From Legionellales bacterium (lineage in GTDB: Bacteria > Pseudomonadota > Gammaproteobacteria > Legionellales > Legionellaceae), in assembly GCA_026399195.1 (NCBI GenBank), contig JAPLRK010000072.1, positions 50,998 to 114,997 of the forward strand: a stretch of 64,000 nt of DNA, read 5' to 3'. Below the pieces are notes generated by a model. The model worked only from the letters and a program-made list of their open reading frames with translations, searched no databases and was not told the origin of the DNA. Both the position numbers and the translations under genes were made by a program. Positions 37,305 through 46,067 of this stretch are shown here, piece after piece. Position 1 is the first letter of the stretch. Each line of letters opens with the position of its first letter.

Positions 37305-38278
37305 TCCGCCTCAACTTGAATGTACCTGGCGATCAAATCGCTCACGGTGGCACGCAAATCCCACTGATAACGATAGCCCGTTATTTGATGAAGCTTTGTC
37401 AAATTGGGACAACGGTACATAATGTCTTCAAAATCATCCCCATAGGCTTCCAGATAAGACATATATTTGATCTCAGAATCGCTATGAGCAAGCTCTTTGA
37501 TAAGTTTCGCCAAATCGATGATGGACGTTTCTTCATCTTTACCCACATTGATGGCCTCACCCAAACAGTGATCACTGCTAGCAATGAGATCGATGAGCGC
37601 CACGGTGTCACGTACATCACAAAAACTTCGGGTTTGTCTGCCAGTACCATAAACCACGATCGGTTCCTGATACACCGCAGCTTGCATAAATCTAGGCACC
37701 ACCATCCCATAATGCCCCCTCTGACGAGGACCAATCGTGTTAAAAAAGCGCAAACTTGTCACAGGCAGGCCGTGATGCTTGAAAAAGGACATGCCAAAAT
37801 ATTCCAGAGCAATTTTACTGACGACATAAGGCATACAACTCTTTTTTCCAGCGCCGATGATGATTTGATCATCTTCTTTAAAAGGTATGCCTTGCCCGCC
37901 AGAATACACTTCAGAGGTTGAAGCCAACAGAACTCGAGGATTTTTTTTGGATTGAACCGCGGCTCTTAAAAGACGTTCCGTCGCACTGATATTGCTAGCC
38001 AGCAGTCGCTCAGATCCCTGGATCACACGCAACACCCCAACAACAGCGGCCATATGGTAAATTCGGTCAGCCCATCCAACAACCTCATAGATTTCAGGAA
38101 AAATCAACAGATCAGCCTTCGTGAATTGAAAGTTGGGGTGATCTCTAAACAAATCGATGTTTTCCTGAGTCCCCGTACTGAGATCATCTATCACATGCAC
38201 ATGGTCATTTTGATTTAAATGATATTCCACAAGGTGCGACCCAATAAAACCTGCCCCGCCAGTCACCAAAACATTCAT
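37301..38278 (-). CDS. NAD-dependent epimerase/dehydratase (UDP-glucuronate decarboxylase-like)
   Basis: 325 residues of the extended SDR family: VTGGAGFIGSHLVEYHL, IDDLSTG, YHMAAVVGV, ASTSEVYSG, catalytic YVVSK, RFFNTIGPRQRG and YGTGRQTRSFCDVRD. The last pattern and the TSEVYG-like run resemble UDP-glucuronate decarboxylases (UXS) and ArnA-type enzymes. The exact reaction is unclear. ATG shares a base with the stop of the MBL-Rieske gene (TGATG), so they are translationally coupled. Confidence 0.87.
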   Translation of the reverse strand: MNVLVTGGAGFIGSHLVEYHLNQNDHVHVIDDLSTGTQENIDLFRDHPNFQFTKADLLIFPEIYEVVGWADRIYHMAAVVGVLRVIQGSERLLASNISATERLLRAAVQSKKNPRVLLASTSEVYSGGQGIPFKEDDQIIIGAGKKSCMPYVVSKIALEYFGMSFFKHHGLPVTSLRFFNTIGPRQRGHYGMVVPRFMQAAVYQEPIVVYGTGRQTRSFCDVRDTVALIDLIASSDHCLGEAINVGKDEETSIIDLAKLIKELAHSDSEIKYMSYLEAYGDDFEDIMYRCPNLTKLHQITGYRYQWDLRATVSDLIARYIQVEAE

Positions 38279-39876
38279 CAAGAAATCCCTTCTTCTTTTT
38301 TTAAGTTTGCATGAAAATCACTCAGACACATCGCGTCTATCGTGGTGTCATTATGTTGGCATTTTCCAGCACTGTCCAAATCAAAATGCCATTGATGCCT
38401 TGGACACACCAAAGAATTCCCCTCAAAATGCCCTTGAGACAAATCAGCCCCCTGATGAGGACAATACCTTAAGATGGAATAAGATTTTCCTGCATGCTCA
38501 ACCAACACCCGCTCTTTTTTCATTTTTGCCATTTTGTCACAAAACGAATGAATTTTTTCAGCATCCAAAATCAAAAATCCATGCAACAACGTATCATATC
38601 GATTCGGGACTCGTTCGATGCTCACACGAAACGTCAATGCGAAATCAGGCCAGGTCATTTGATGGGTCAAAACTTTATCCACAAGCCAGGCAGGGGCCGT
38701 GATTCTATAATAATGAGCGTTATCCTGAAGCTCCGATACCGTCTTTATCGTTTTTTGAGCAAGATCGACACAATACATCTTTTGAGGATAGTCACTTAAG
38801 CGCCAATAGAGCAGCGTTTTCTCACTCTGATGAACGAAGTCCAATTGACTTAGTTTGTGCTCCAAGTTCGTTTTCAGTCGATGAAAAACCTCTTCTGGAT
38901 GAACCTCTTTTTGCGCCTTTTCTCTTGCCTGGAACAAGGGTTGAACCTCTTTGGCATAAGACGCAACATAGGCCATAAAATGATCATCTTGAAGCGGCGC
39001 CTCGCGATGCAAAAAGCTCAAAGTCTTGGTTTCAAGCACATCCCCAGGCATCATCTCAACCCACTGCGTTTCCGCCTTCATCATTTGACAATGTTCATCC
39101 AAGTACGCCAAAAGTGCAGGCGCTCTGGGATAAGTATTCGTGACTTGATCATGAAAAGGCATCAGCAAGGGATCCAAAAAACACGGCGGACCTGCAGAGG
39201 GCAAGTAGAGTTTCGGCTTTGTTTTTTCAATCGCCCGCGCTATCATTTTGAACTTATAGCCTACTTTTTTATCACACACTTTGAGGTATGCCTCTTCCGA
39301 CATCTGATAGCAAGTGGGGTACCAACTAGCACCCGAAAACTGGCCGGTCAACACATCGATAGGCCCATGGTCCAAAACAATACGCTCCAATCGGTCATGG
39401 ATTTTACAATCATTGATATTCAAAAAGCTCTGCCCGTCACTTTTGAGCAAAATGGCAGAATCGCAATTCAGTTCGGTGTCTATGATGAATAACCGGATCT
39501 CTCCATCGGCAAGTAAAAAAGGCTCATCGTCATCAAGCACCACCATACGTTTAGATTCATATTGAATGCGATCGAGCTGCCTTTTCACGACGGGGTATGC
39601 ATAGTGTGCCAACAGGAGGGTAAAATGTCGTGATTTTAAAGCGTTGAGAAACTGAAGGTCAAAATGATCTTGATGTTCATGACTGATATAGAGGTAATTA
39701 TCTTTGCTACTGTCCAACAATTTTTGTTGGACAACTTCTGCCATGTGATGATTTTTAGGGTATTGAAACCATGCACTATCAAAAGCACCCTCTTTTGATA
39801 GCCATGGATCCATGATGATCATAGACTTTTCCGTTTCAACACAAAAGCCCGCATGACCGAGAGATGTGATTTGCAT
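38278..39876 (-). CDS. Metallo-beta-lactamase-fold and Rieske [2Fe-2S] fusion protein (CMAH/NamH-like candidate hydroxylase)
   Basis: 532 residues. Residues 1-260 are an UlaG-type metallo-beta-lactamase fold with SLGHAGFCV, MDPWLS and HEHQDH (66-71). Residues about 300-460 include a segment like the C-terminal SCP2-type domain of such proteins. Residues 465-515 are a Rieske domain: C472-P-H474 and C491-PR-H494, 16 residues between. CMP-Neu5Ac hydroxylase (CMAH) and mycobacterial NamH, which turn N-acetyl into N-glycolyl on nucleotide sugars, combine these same two modules, though CMAH has the Rieske domain first. A similar hydroxylation of the locus sugar is inferred. ATG 39876 has AGGAG upstream. 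Confidence 0.78.
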   Translation of the reverse strand: MQITSLGHAGFCVETEKSMIIMDPWLSKEGAFDSAWFQYPKNHHMAEVVQQKLLDSSKDNYLYISHEHQDHFDLQFLNALKSRHFTLLLAHYAYPVVKRQLDRIQYESKRMVVLDDDEPFLLADGEIRLFIIDTELNCDSAILLKSDGQSFLNINDCKIHDRLERIVLDHGPIDVLTGQFSGASWYPTCYQMSEEAYLKVCDKKVGYKFKMIARAIEKTKPKLYLPSAGPPCFLDPLLMPFHDQVTNTYPRAPALLAYLDEHCQMMKAETQWVEMMPGDVLETKTLSFLHREAPLQDDHFMAYVASYAKEVQPLFQAREKAQKEVHPEEVFHRLKTNLEHKLSQLDFVHQSEKTLLYWRLSDYPQKMYCVDLAQKTIKTVSELQDNAHYYRITAPAWLVDKVLTHQMTWPDFALTFRVSIERVPNRYDTLLHGFLILDAEKIHSFCDKMAKMKKERVLVEHAGKSYSILRYCPHQGADLSQGHFEGNSLVCPRHQWHFDLDSAGKCQHNDTTIDAMCLSDFHANLKKEEGIS

Positions 39877-39894
39877 AAAGCTCCTATCAAGCAC

Positions 39895-39921
39895 TTGATT
39901 TCACATAAGATACCATATAAT
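39895..39921 (+). promoter_or_regulatory. Putative sigma-70 promoter of the nucleotide-sugar dehydrogenase
   Basis: TTGATT (39895-39900), 15-base spacer, perfect TATAAT (39916-39921) in the gap between divergent genes. The short spacer lowers confidence. Confidence 0.45.
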
Positions 39922-39949
39922 TTAGCGGAACATAAATAGAGGGAAGATT

Positions 39950-41206
39950 ATGAGAACTTATGCCGTTATCGGGCTTGGATATGTGGGCCTTGGACTAGCC
40001 ACTGCACTCTCGAAAAAAAATATTGTGTTTGGGTATGACAACAACAACAAAAGGATAGAGGAGCTGAATCATCACATCGATAGAAATAAGCAAGTCGATA
40101 CCAGCGAGCTCTTGAGTACCCGAGTGACTTATACGAGCAACATTTACGATATCCAACACGCAGATTTTTATATCGTTTGCGTGTCAACCCCCGCTTATTA
40201 TTATGAAATCCCTAATTTAGAACCCTTATTAGGGGCCACCAAAGCATTAGGCGCCCTATTAAAGAAAGGGGATATTGTGGTCTATGAATCCACCGTATAC
40301 CCAGGCACTACCCTTGAGATTTGTCTACCCCTGCTTGAAGAAACGAGCCGTCTCAAAGGAGGAACCGACTTTCATGTCGGTTACTCGCCTGAACGAATCA
40401 ATCCGGGTGACAAGGAAAACCATCTACACAACATCACCAAAATCATCAGCGCACAGAATGAACCCACCCTCCAAGCCCTCCATGAAGCTTATGGTTCAAT
40501 CTGTGACACCATCCACCCGGTCTCAAGTATTCCTGTGGCCGAGGCCATTAAAATATTGGAAAACACACAACGTGACGTCAATATCGCCTTCATGAATGAA
40601 TTCACCAAAATCATGCACGCCTTGAATTTAAACACACACGAGATCATCGAAGGGGCCAAAACCAAATTTGGATTTGTGCCTTACAAGCCTGGTTTTGTAG
40701 GTGGACATTGCATCTCCATTGACCCCCATTATTTGGCCTTTGATGCCAAGCGACATGGCGTACGCCCAGAATTGATAACGACTGCGCGTCGAGTCAACGA
40801 TGACATGACGCAATTCGTCGTCCAGTCCTTAGTGAAACTTTTGTTTAAGCATCAAATTGATCCCACTCAGGCCACTGTGGGTATTTTTGGGATCTCTTAC
40901 AAAGCAAACATCGTCGATACCAGAAATAGCCTGGCCTTTAAGCTCATCAAGGAACTCAAAGAATACGGTTTTCACTGCCGCGTCCACTCACCCTTTGAAC
41001 ATCCCCCTCAATCAGTCCCATTAGAGCACTTTGATGATATAACCAACCTCACAGCGGCTATCGTCATTGTAGCTCATGATTTTTACAAAGATCATTTGAG
41101 TGATCTTCTCGACAAATGCAAACAACCCAAAGTATTAATGGACATTCCCAACATGTTTGTAAACGAATCCAGGCTATTGGAAAATACTCACTACTGGGCC
41201 CTATGA
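39950..41206 (+). CDS. UDP-N-acetylhexosamine 6-dehydrogenase (TviB/WbpO family)
   Basis: Oxidises a UDP-sugar twice at C6 to give an amino-uronic acid. 418 residues: GLGYVGLGLATAL (NAD), VCVSTPAYY, ESTVYPGTT, GYSPERINPGDKEN, the central IPVAEAIKILENTQRDVNIA, active-site Cys C254 in GFVGGHCISIDPHYLA, and GISYKANIVDTRNS. The PERINPGD and VGGHCIxxDPxYL motifs fit UDP-GlcNAc/GalNAc dehydrogenases (TviB, WbpO, WbpA) better than Ugd. Divergent from the rest of the locus; supplies its likely precursor. Confidence 0.88.
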   Translation: MRTYAVIGLGYVGLGLATALSKKNIVFGYDNNNKRIEELNHHIDRNKQVDTSELLSTRVTYTSNIYDIQHADFYIVCVSTPAYYYEIPNLEPLLGATKALGALLKKGDIVVYESTVYPGTTLEICLPLLEETSRLKGGTDFHVGYSPERINPGDKENHLHNITKIISAQNEPTLQALHEAYGSICDTIHPVSSIPVAEAIKILENTQRDVNIAFMNEFTKIMHALNLNTHEIIEGAKTKFGFVPYKPGFVGGHCISIDPHYLAFDAKRHGVRPELITTARRVNDDMTQFVVQSLVKLLFKHQIDPTQATVGIFGISYKANIVDTRNSLAFKLIKELKEYGFHCRVHSPFEHPPQSVPLEHFDDITNLTAAIVIVAHDFYKDHLSDLLDKCKQPKVLMDIPNMFVNESRLLENTHYWAL

Positions 41207-41237
41207 GTTAATCTGGCAGGGGATCTAAGGAAAGACC

Positions 41238-42278
41238 ATGAAGATATCAAAAGCCATTTTGGATAAAGCAGTCCTTCAGAACGTCTTAAAATCTCAAGAT
41301 GCGCATGCTTTATATGAGTTCCTACAAAATGAGCAGGGGCAAGAATCAGGATTTGATTTAACCCAAGTGCTTTATTATTTTGGTGCTTTTCTCGCCCTAA
41401 GTGCCATGTCTATCTTCATGAACAAAGGCTGGCAAGCTTTTGGTGGATGGGGCATTTTTGCATTATCTTTGGTTTATATGGTGTTGGGTTTATGGTTATC
41501 AAAGACCTTTCAAAAAAGATCATTCATTCCCCCCTCAGGCCTGTGCGCTCTGTTTGTCGTATGCCTCACGGCGCTATCCATCTATGCGTTTCAACTCGGG
41601 ATGGGCTGGTGGCCTGAGGGGGGGATCTATCGAGACTATCATTCGGGACCCAAATGGAATTGCTTCTTCATGGAGCTCGGCACCCTCATCGTGGGCTTCA
41701 TCATGGCCTATCGATATCGCTATGCTTTTATGATCATCCCCTTGATAGTCACCGCCTGGTATCTTTCCATTGACATCACGGCCATGACTGCGGGAACAAG
41801 CCCCGACTTTACCTTGACCGCTTCTGTCTCTTTATTTTTTGGTCTCATAAGCCTCCTCATCGCCTTTTGGATAAATCGACGACAACCCCATACCCTGGAT
41901 TACGCCTTTTGGATCTATCTCTTAGGCAGCCTGTCTTTTTGGGGTGGATTAACGTGTCAAGAATCGCATCATGAGTTCTCGAAATTTCTTTATCTTTGTA
42001 TCAATCTGCTCCTGATGGGCGTAGGCGTAATTCTCTTGCGAAAAATCTTCGTCTTCTTAGGCGCCTTGGGTTGCTGTCTTTATATTGGCCACCTCACCGC
42101 ACAAATCTTTCAAAACAGTGGGTTATTCCCACTGTCCTTAACCGTCATTGGATTTATGGTCGTGTATTTAGGAACCCTTTGGCAAAAAAATGCGGCTACC
42201 ATCACACACAGAGCACAATCGATGCTGCCAAAAGCCATGCAAGATTTCTTGCCAACTCGACAACGGATCTCAGAATAG
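41238..42278 (+). CDS. Polytopic membrane protein, DUF2157-like
   Basis: 346 residues. A soluble N-terminus of about 45 residues (DAHALYEFLQNEQGQ) precedes about nine hydrophobic segments (for example TQVLYYFGAFLALSAMSIF, LYLCINLLLMGVGVILLRK). The layout resembles DUF2157 membrane proteins. Function unknown. It follows the dehydrogenase by 32 bases and precedes the MATE gene by 18, so it probably belongs to the same transcript and perhaps to glycan export or modification. Confidence 0.7.
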   Translation: MKISKAILDKAVLQNVLKSQDAHALYEFLQNEQGQESGFDLTQVLYYFGAFLALSAMSIFMNKGWQAFGGWGIFALSLVYMVLGLWLSKTFQKRSFIPPSGLCALFVVCLTALSIYAFQLGMGWWPEGGIYRDYHSGPKWNCFFMELGTLIVGFIMAYRYRYAFMIIPLIVTAWYLSIDITAMTAGTSPDFTLTASVSLFFGLISLLIAFWINRRQPHTLDYAFWIYLLGSLSFWGGLTCQESHHEFSKFLYLCINLLLMGVGVILLRKIFVFLGALGCCLYIGHLTAQIFQNSGLFPLSLTVIGFMVVYLGTLWQKNAATITHRAQSMLPKAMQDFLPTRQRISE

Positions 42279-42295
42279 TGTAAAATGATCCCCCT

Positions 42296-43684
42296 ATGAA
42301 ACTGTTTCAGACACAGTGCTATCCCTTACTTATCTTAGTCATCCCTCTCGCTTTAACAGGCCTGATTGAGTCCGGCGTATTCTTTTTTGAAACCTTATTT
42401 CTTGCCCATTTGGGGCCTGATGAATTGGCTGCCGGAGGCCTTGTGGCATGGTTATTTGGCACCTTTGCGGTCATTCTCTTTGGCGTTTTGTCATCGATTA
42501 ACATTTTGATAGCCCAAAAGCATGGGGCCAAAGATGATGTGAGCATCTCACTGATCGTCCGAGATGGCATTTGGCTAGCTCTTTTGCTGTTTATCCCCTC
42601 ATTTCTTCTTTTCTGGAACATCCCTTCCCTTTTCCTATATTTTGGCCAAAGCCCCCAAATCGTGATGCTTGCCACACCTTATTTACATGCCTTGGTGTGG
42701 GGACTCTTACCTGACGTGGTGATGATTGCCTTATTGGAAGTGATCATAGGCCTAGGCCACGCTCGCATCATCTTGATTTTTAGCATTCTCGCCTCAGCCC
42801 TCAATGTGTTGTGCAGCTTTGCCCTCATTTTTGGAAAATTTGGACTCCCAGCATTGGGCATAGCTGGCGCAGGTTGGGGCTCAAGCATCAGTTATTGGAT
42901 TTCAGCACTTTTTCTAATGGCCTATGTGTTTACGAACAAAAATTATACTTGTTATATGCATTATTTGTTCAAACCCACTCATCGCTCCTACCTGCTTGAG
43001 TTGCTTCACATAGGCACCCCCATGGGCCTCATGTATTGCATTGAAGTAGGTTTTTTCTTCATATTGACCTTATTGATGGGACGAATGGGGAGTGCCTTTT
43101 TAGCCGCCAATCAAATCGCGCTCCAATATATGAGCACCCTGATGTCCGTGATTTTTTCCATCGCACAAGCCATCACCGTACGTATGGGGCATTTACTGGG
43201 TGCAGGCGAGGTGAGATCAGCTGAACGTGTCGCATATTTAGGCATATCCATGTCCGTATTTATCATGCTCCTTGCCGCCATCGCCTATTGGGGATTTCCG
43301 ACCTTCCTGATCACGCTTGATTTGGATGTCAAGACAGGGAGGCACCCAGAAATTATCTCTCTTGCCAAACAATTTTTAGCGATTGCTGCCGTTTTTCAAC
43401 TGATCGAATGCAGCAGAATTTCTCTGTTTGGCGCCTTACGTGGTTTGAAGGACACGCATTTTACGCTCTACCTCTCCATTCTCAGTTTTTGGGGTCTGTC
43501 CCTCCCCATAGGCTACCTACTCGCCACCCGCCTCCATTTAGGTGGTGGTGGCCTATGGTGGGGAATGGTTATTGGTAGCACCCTTTGCATGCCGATTCTT
43601 CTTTGGCGCTTCAAAACTCAAATTTCTAGACTAAAACCACAATTTATGGCGCGCACAGTATATAATCATACAAACAACTCATGA
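42296..43684 (+). CDS. MATE-family efflux transporter
   Basis: 462 residues with 12 predicted spans and MATE features: N-terminal PLALTGLIESGVFFFETLFL, AAGGLVAWLFGTF, internal repeat with GMGPMGLMYCIEVG-like HIGTPMGLMYCIEV, AANQIALQYMS and FGALRGLKDT (the G-RG-DT motif). It exports cationic compounds with Na+ or H+. The end (MARTVYNHTNNS) is encoded partly by a short repeat on the minus strand (43649-43662). A lipid-linked sugar flippase role is less likely, since MATE, not Wzx, patterns are seen. Confidence 0.88.
   Translation: MKLFQTQCYPLLILVIPLALTGLIESGVFFFETLFLAHLGPDELAAGGLVAWLFGTFAVILFGVLSSINILIAQKHGAKDDVSISLIVRDGIWLALLLFIPSFLLFWNIPSLFLYFGQSPQIVMLATPYLHALVWGLLPDVVMIALLEVIIGLGHARIILIFSILASALNVLCSFALIFGKFGLPALGIAGAGWGSSISYWISALFLMAYVFTNKNYTCYMHYLFKPTHRSYLLELLHIGTPMGLMYCIEVGFFFILTLLMGRMGSAFLAANQIALQYMSTLMSVIFSIAQAITVRMGHLLGAGEVRSAERVAYLGISMSVFIMLLAAIAYWGFPTFLITLDLDVKTGRHPEIISLAKQFLAIAAVFQLIECSRISLFGALRGLKDTHFTLYLSILSFWGLSLPIGYLLATRLHLGGGGLWWGMVIGSTLCMPILLWRFKTQISRLKPQFMARTVYNHTNNS
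43649..43662 (-). repeat. Short repeat TATACTGTGCGCGC, copy within the MATE gene 3' end
   Basis: On the minus strand reads TATACTGTGCGCGC. It encodes part of the last ten residues of the transporter. Confidence 0.6.
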
Positions 43685-43696
43685 AAGGAAATCCAT

Positions 43697-43927
43697 ATGA
43701 AACCGACAATAGTTTTGATAGGCACCTTGTGTACGCCATTCTTAGCACTTGCGGCAGATCTCCCGGATGTAGTAAATGCCAATAGAGCAGCCACGCAACA
43801 AATGTGCATTGATCATGCGGCGGATGATTGTGTCAATACCGTTTGCCCAAACTCATCCGACATCAATTGCACGAGAACTTGTCAAACAACGGCCCAAGCA
43901 AAATGCAAGGGAATGACGGCTCAATGA
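43697..43927 (+). CDS. Small secreted Cys-rich protein
   Basis: 76 residues: signal peptide (MKPTIVLIGTLCTPFLALAA) and a mature part of about 56 residues with six Cys at even spacing (MC, DDC, TVC, INC, RTC, AKC), suggesting three disulfides. GGAAA lies before the ATG. No family recognised. Located 12 bases after the MATE gene, so probably the last gene of that transcript. Confidence 0.65.
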   Translation: MKPTIVLIGTLCTPFLALAADLPDVVNANRAATQQMCIDHAADDCVNTVCPNSSDINCTRTCQTTAQAKCKGMTAQ

Positions 43928-43986
43928 GTTGATTCAATCTTCAGAAGAGCCGATACTGAACCATTCCTCAGTCAAAGGAGACTCCA

Positions 43987-44703
43987 GTGGATGCGTTGGC
44001 AACTCGAACTCGAGCAAACTTTCTCACGCAAGATACTTTATTAAAATCCCATGCGGTCCTAGTGAAACGCATAGCACATCACTTGCTTGGACGGTTACCA
44101 AATTCCATTCAATTGGATGACTTGATGCAGGCTGGGATGATAGGTTTGCTGGAAGCGGCACGACATTATGATGAAAGCAAAGGCGCATCATTTGAAACTT
44201 ATGCAGGCATTCGCATTCGTGGGTACATGTTAGATGAGGTGCGACGTAATGATTGGGTCCCACGATCGGTGTACCGTAATTCACGCTTGATTTCGAGCGC
44301 TGTCAGAGTGGTTGAGAATCGTGTTCGTCGGGACGCGAAAGATCATGAAGTGGCCAAAGAGTTAGGCTTAAGCTTAAACGAATATCACAACCTTTTGAGT
44401 GACTCTGCTGGCGCCCACCTGTATGGATTTGATGATTTGGGTCTGACCGAAGATGTATTGACCGATGAAGCCCATGGATTCATTTCAGAGCCTCACGACC
44501 AAGTCCTAAAATCCGACATGACCAGCCATTTATCGCAAATCATAGAAGGCTTACCCAAAAATGAGCGTTTGGTTTTGTCCTTGTACTATGAACAAGACTT
44601 AAACTTAAAAGAAATTGGCAAGGTCATGGGCGTCAGTGAATCACGCGTCTCACAGATCCATAGCCAAGCCACGCATAGAATCAAAGCTCGGTTACCGGAA
44701 TAA
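43987..44703 (+). CDS. fliA: RNA polymerase sigma factor, FliA (sigma-28) family
   Basis: 238 residues. Region 2: VKRIAHHLLGRLPNSIQLDDLMQAG then FETYAGIRIRGYMLDEVRRNDWVPRSV, highly typical of FliA/WhiG. Region 3: VARELGLS-like VAKELGLSLNEYHNLLSD. Region 4 helix-turn-helix: LSLYYEQDLNLKEIGKVMGVSESRVSQIHSQA. The start is GTG at 43987 with AAGGAG 8 bases upstream. No flagellar gene lies within the window, so its regulon (late flagellar genes in the family) may be elsewhere or may have changed. Confidence 0.9.
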   Translation: MDALATRTRANFLTQDTLLKSHAVLVKRIAHHLLGRLPNSIQLDDLMQAGMIGLLEAARHYDESKGASFETYAGIRIRGYMLDEVRRNDWVPRSVYRNSRLISSAVRVVENRVRRDAKDHEVAKELGLSLNEYHNLLSDSAGAHLYGFDDLGLTEDVLTDEAHGFISEPHDQVLKSDMTSHLSQIIEGLPKNERLVLSLYYEQDLNLKEIGKVMGVSESRVSQIHSQATHRIKARLPE

Positions 44704-44952
44704 ATGCGAACGTCAGACACCGGACATACCGCACCTCATTTCCGTAACTCGTTTGTCGTACCGAAAAGTTGGGTGTATGCTTGGCGCAACGAAGATGATG
44801 CCGGAGCTTTTATGACCCCACCTGTTTATTTCACCACGAAAGTAGCCCAAGGCATTTCAAAACTGATTCGCAGCATGACCACTTTTTCAGAAAAAACAAT
44901 TCATCTGTTGGGACAGTGTTTCAAATCAGCCTACATTTTAAAAATGAGTTAG
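44704..44952 (+). CDS. Hypothetical protein, 82 residues
   Basis: ATG begins right after the sigma factor stop. The sequence is not obviously a shadow: no other gene covers the region and it ends 8 bases before prfB. N-terminal part polar ([15 protein letters not shown]), C-terminal part helical and basic. No family recognised. It could be non-coding leader sequence of prfB instead. Confidence 0.4.
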   Translation: MRTSDTGHTAPHFRNSFVVPKSWVYAWRNEDDAGAFMTPPVYFTTKVAQGISKLIRSMTTFSEKTIHLLGQCFKSAYILKMS

Positions 44953-44960
44953 GATCATTC

Positions 44961-46067
44961 ATGTTAGAAGTGAATCAAATTAATCTTCATTTGATGGATT
45001 TAGACAAGCGCATTGATGCGCTGCGTGGGTTCTTGAACTTGGATGTGAAACAAGAACGTTTAGAAGAGGTCGTTCGAGAACTAGAGGCCCCATCTGTATG
45101 GGATAACCCAGCGATGGCGCAAGCACTTGGACGTGAACGCGCCGAGCTTGAAGCAGTTGTCCATCCCATTTTACGTTTGGGCCAGTCAGTGAGCGATTTG
45201 AGCGCCCTCTTTGACATCGCGCGTCTGGAAGAAGATGAAAGCATGTTTCATGATTTGGCTAAAGAGGTGGCGTCAGTACTACATGAAGTGGAAGGACTTG
45301 AATTTCGTCGCATGTTCTCTGGTAAAATGGACAAATCAAATGCTTTTGTGGATGTTCAATCGGGTTCTGGGGGCACTGAAGCGCAGGATTGGGCTGAGAT
45401 GTTGTTGCGGATGTATTTGCGTTGGGGTGAACAGCATGGTTTTGAGGTAGAGTTGGTCGAGTGCTCGGCGGGTGACGTGGCGGGAATCAAAAGTGCTACC
45501 ATTCATATGCGTGGCGACTATGCCTATGGTTGGTTACGTACAGAAACGGGCGTTCATCGCTTGGTTCGCAAATCCCCCTTTGATTCCGGAAACCGTCGCC
45601 ACACCTCTTTTGCAGCCGTATTTGTTTCGGCCGAAGTAGACGATGACATTGCGATTGACATTAATCCTCAAGATTTGCGCATTGATACTTATCGTGCCTC
45701 AGGCGCTGGCGGGCAGCATGTCAACCGTACAGACTCAGCTGTTCGCATCACCCACGTGCCGACAGGTGCTGTGGTTCAATGTCAAAATGACAGGAGCCAA
45801 CATAAAAACAAAGATCAAGCCATGAAGCAATTGCGAGCCAAATTGTATGAGTTAGAAATGCAGAAGAAAAATGCAGCACAGCTTGCCTTGGAAGCGACAA
45901 AATCGGACATTGGATGGGGATCCCAAATTCGCTCTTATGTGTTGGATCAGTCGCGCATCAAAGATTTGCGTACAGGCGTTGAAACAAGCAACACCCAAGC
46001 CGTCCTTGACGGTGACATAGATCTTTTTATTGAAGCCAGTTTGAAGTCAGGAGAAAATGCACCATGA
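44961..46067 (+). CDS. prfB: Peptide chain release factor 2, without programmed frameshift
   Basis: Terminates translation at UGA and UAA. 368 residues: [19 protein letters not shown], the SPF recognition tripeptide in RKSPFDSG, and the GGQ loop [15 protein letters not shown]. In most bacteria codon 26 region carries an in-frame UGA after an internal Shine-Dalgarno and needs +1 frameshifting. Here the same place reads GGG TTC TTG AAC TTG GAT (GFLNLD) and stays in one frame. Start 44961 ([10 protein letters not shown]) matches the family start. lysS overlaps its stop by 4 bases. Confidence 0.96.
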   Translation: MLEVNQINLHLMDLDKRIDALRGFLNLDVKQERLEEVVRELEAPSVWDNPAMAQALGRERAELEAVVHPILRLGQSVSDLSALFDIARLEEDESMFHDLAKEVASVLHEVEGLEFRRMFSGKMDKSNAFVDVQSGSGGTEAQDWAEMLLRMYLRWGEQHGFEVELVECSAGDVAGIKSATIHMRGDYAYGWLRTETGVHRLVRKSPFDSGNRRHTSFAAVFVSAEVDDDIAIDINPQDLRIDTYRASGAGGQHVNRTDSAVRITHVPTGAVVQCQNDRSQHKNKDQAMKQLRAKLYELEMQKKNAAQLALEATKSDIGWGSQIRSYVLDQSRIKDLRTGVETSNTQAVLDGDIDLFIEASLKSGENAP

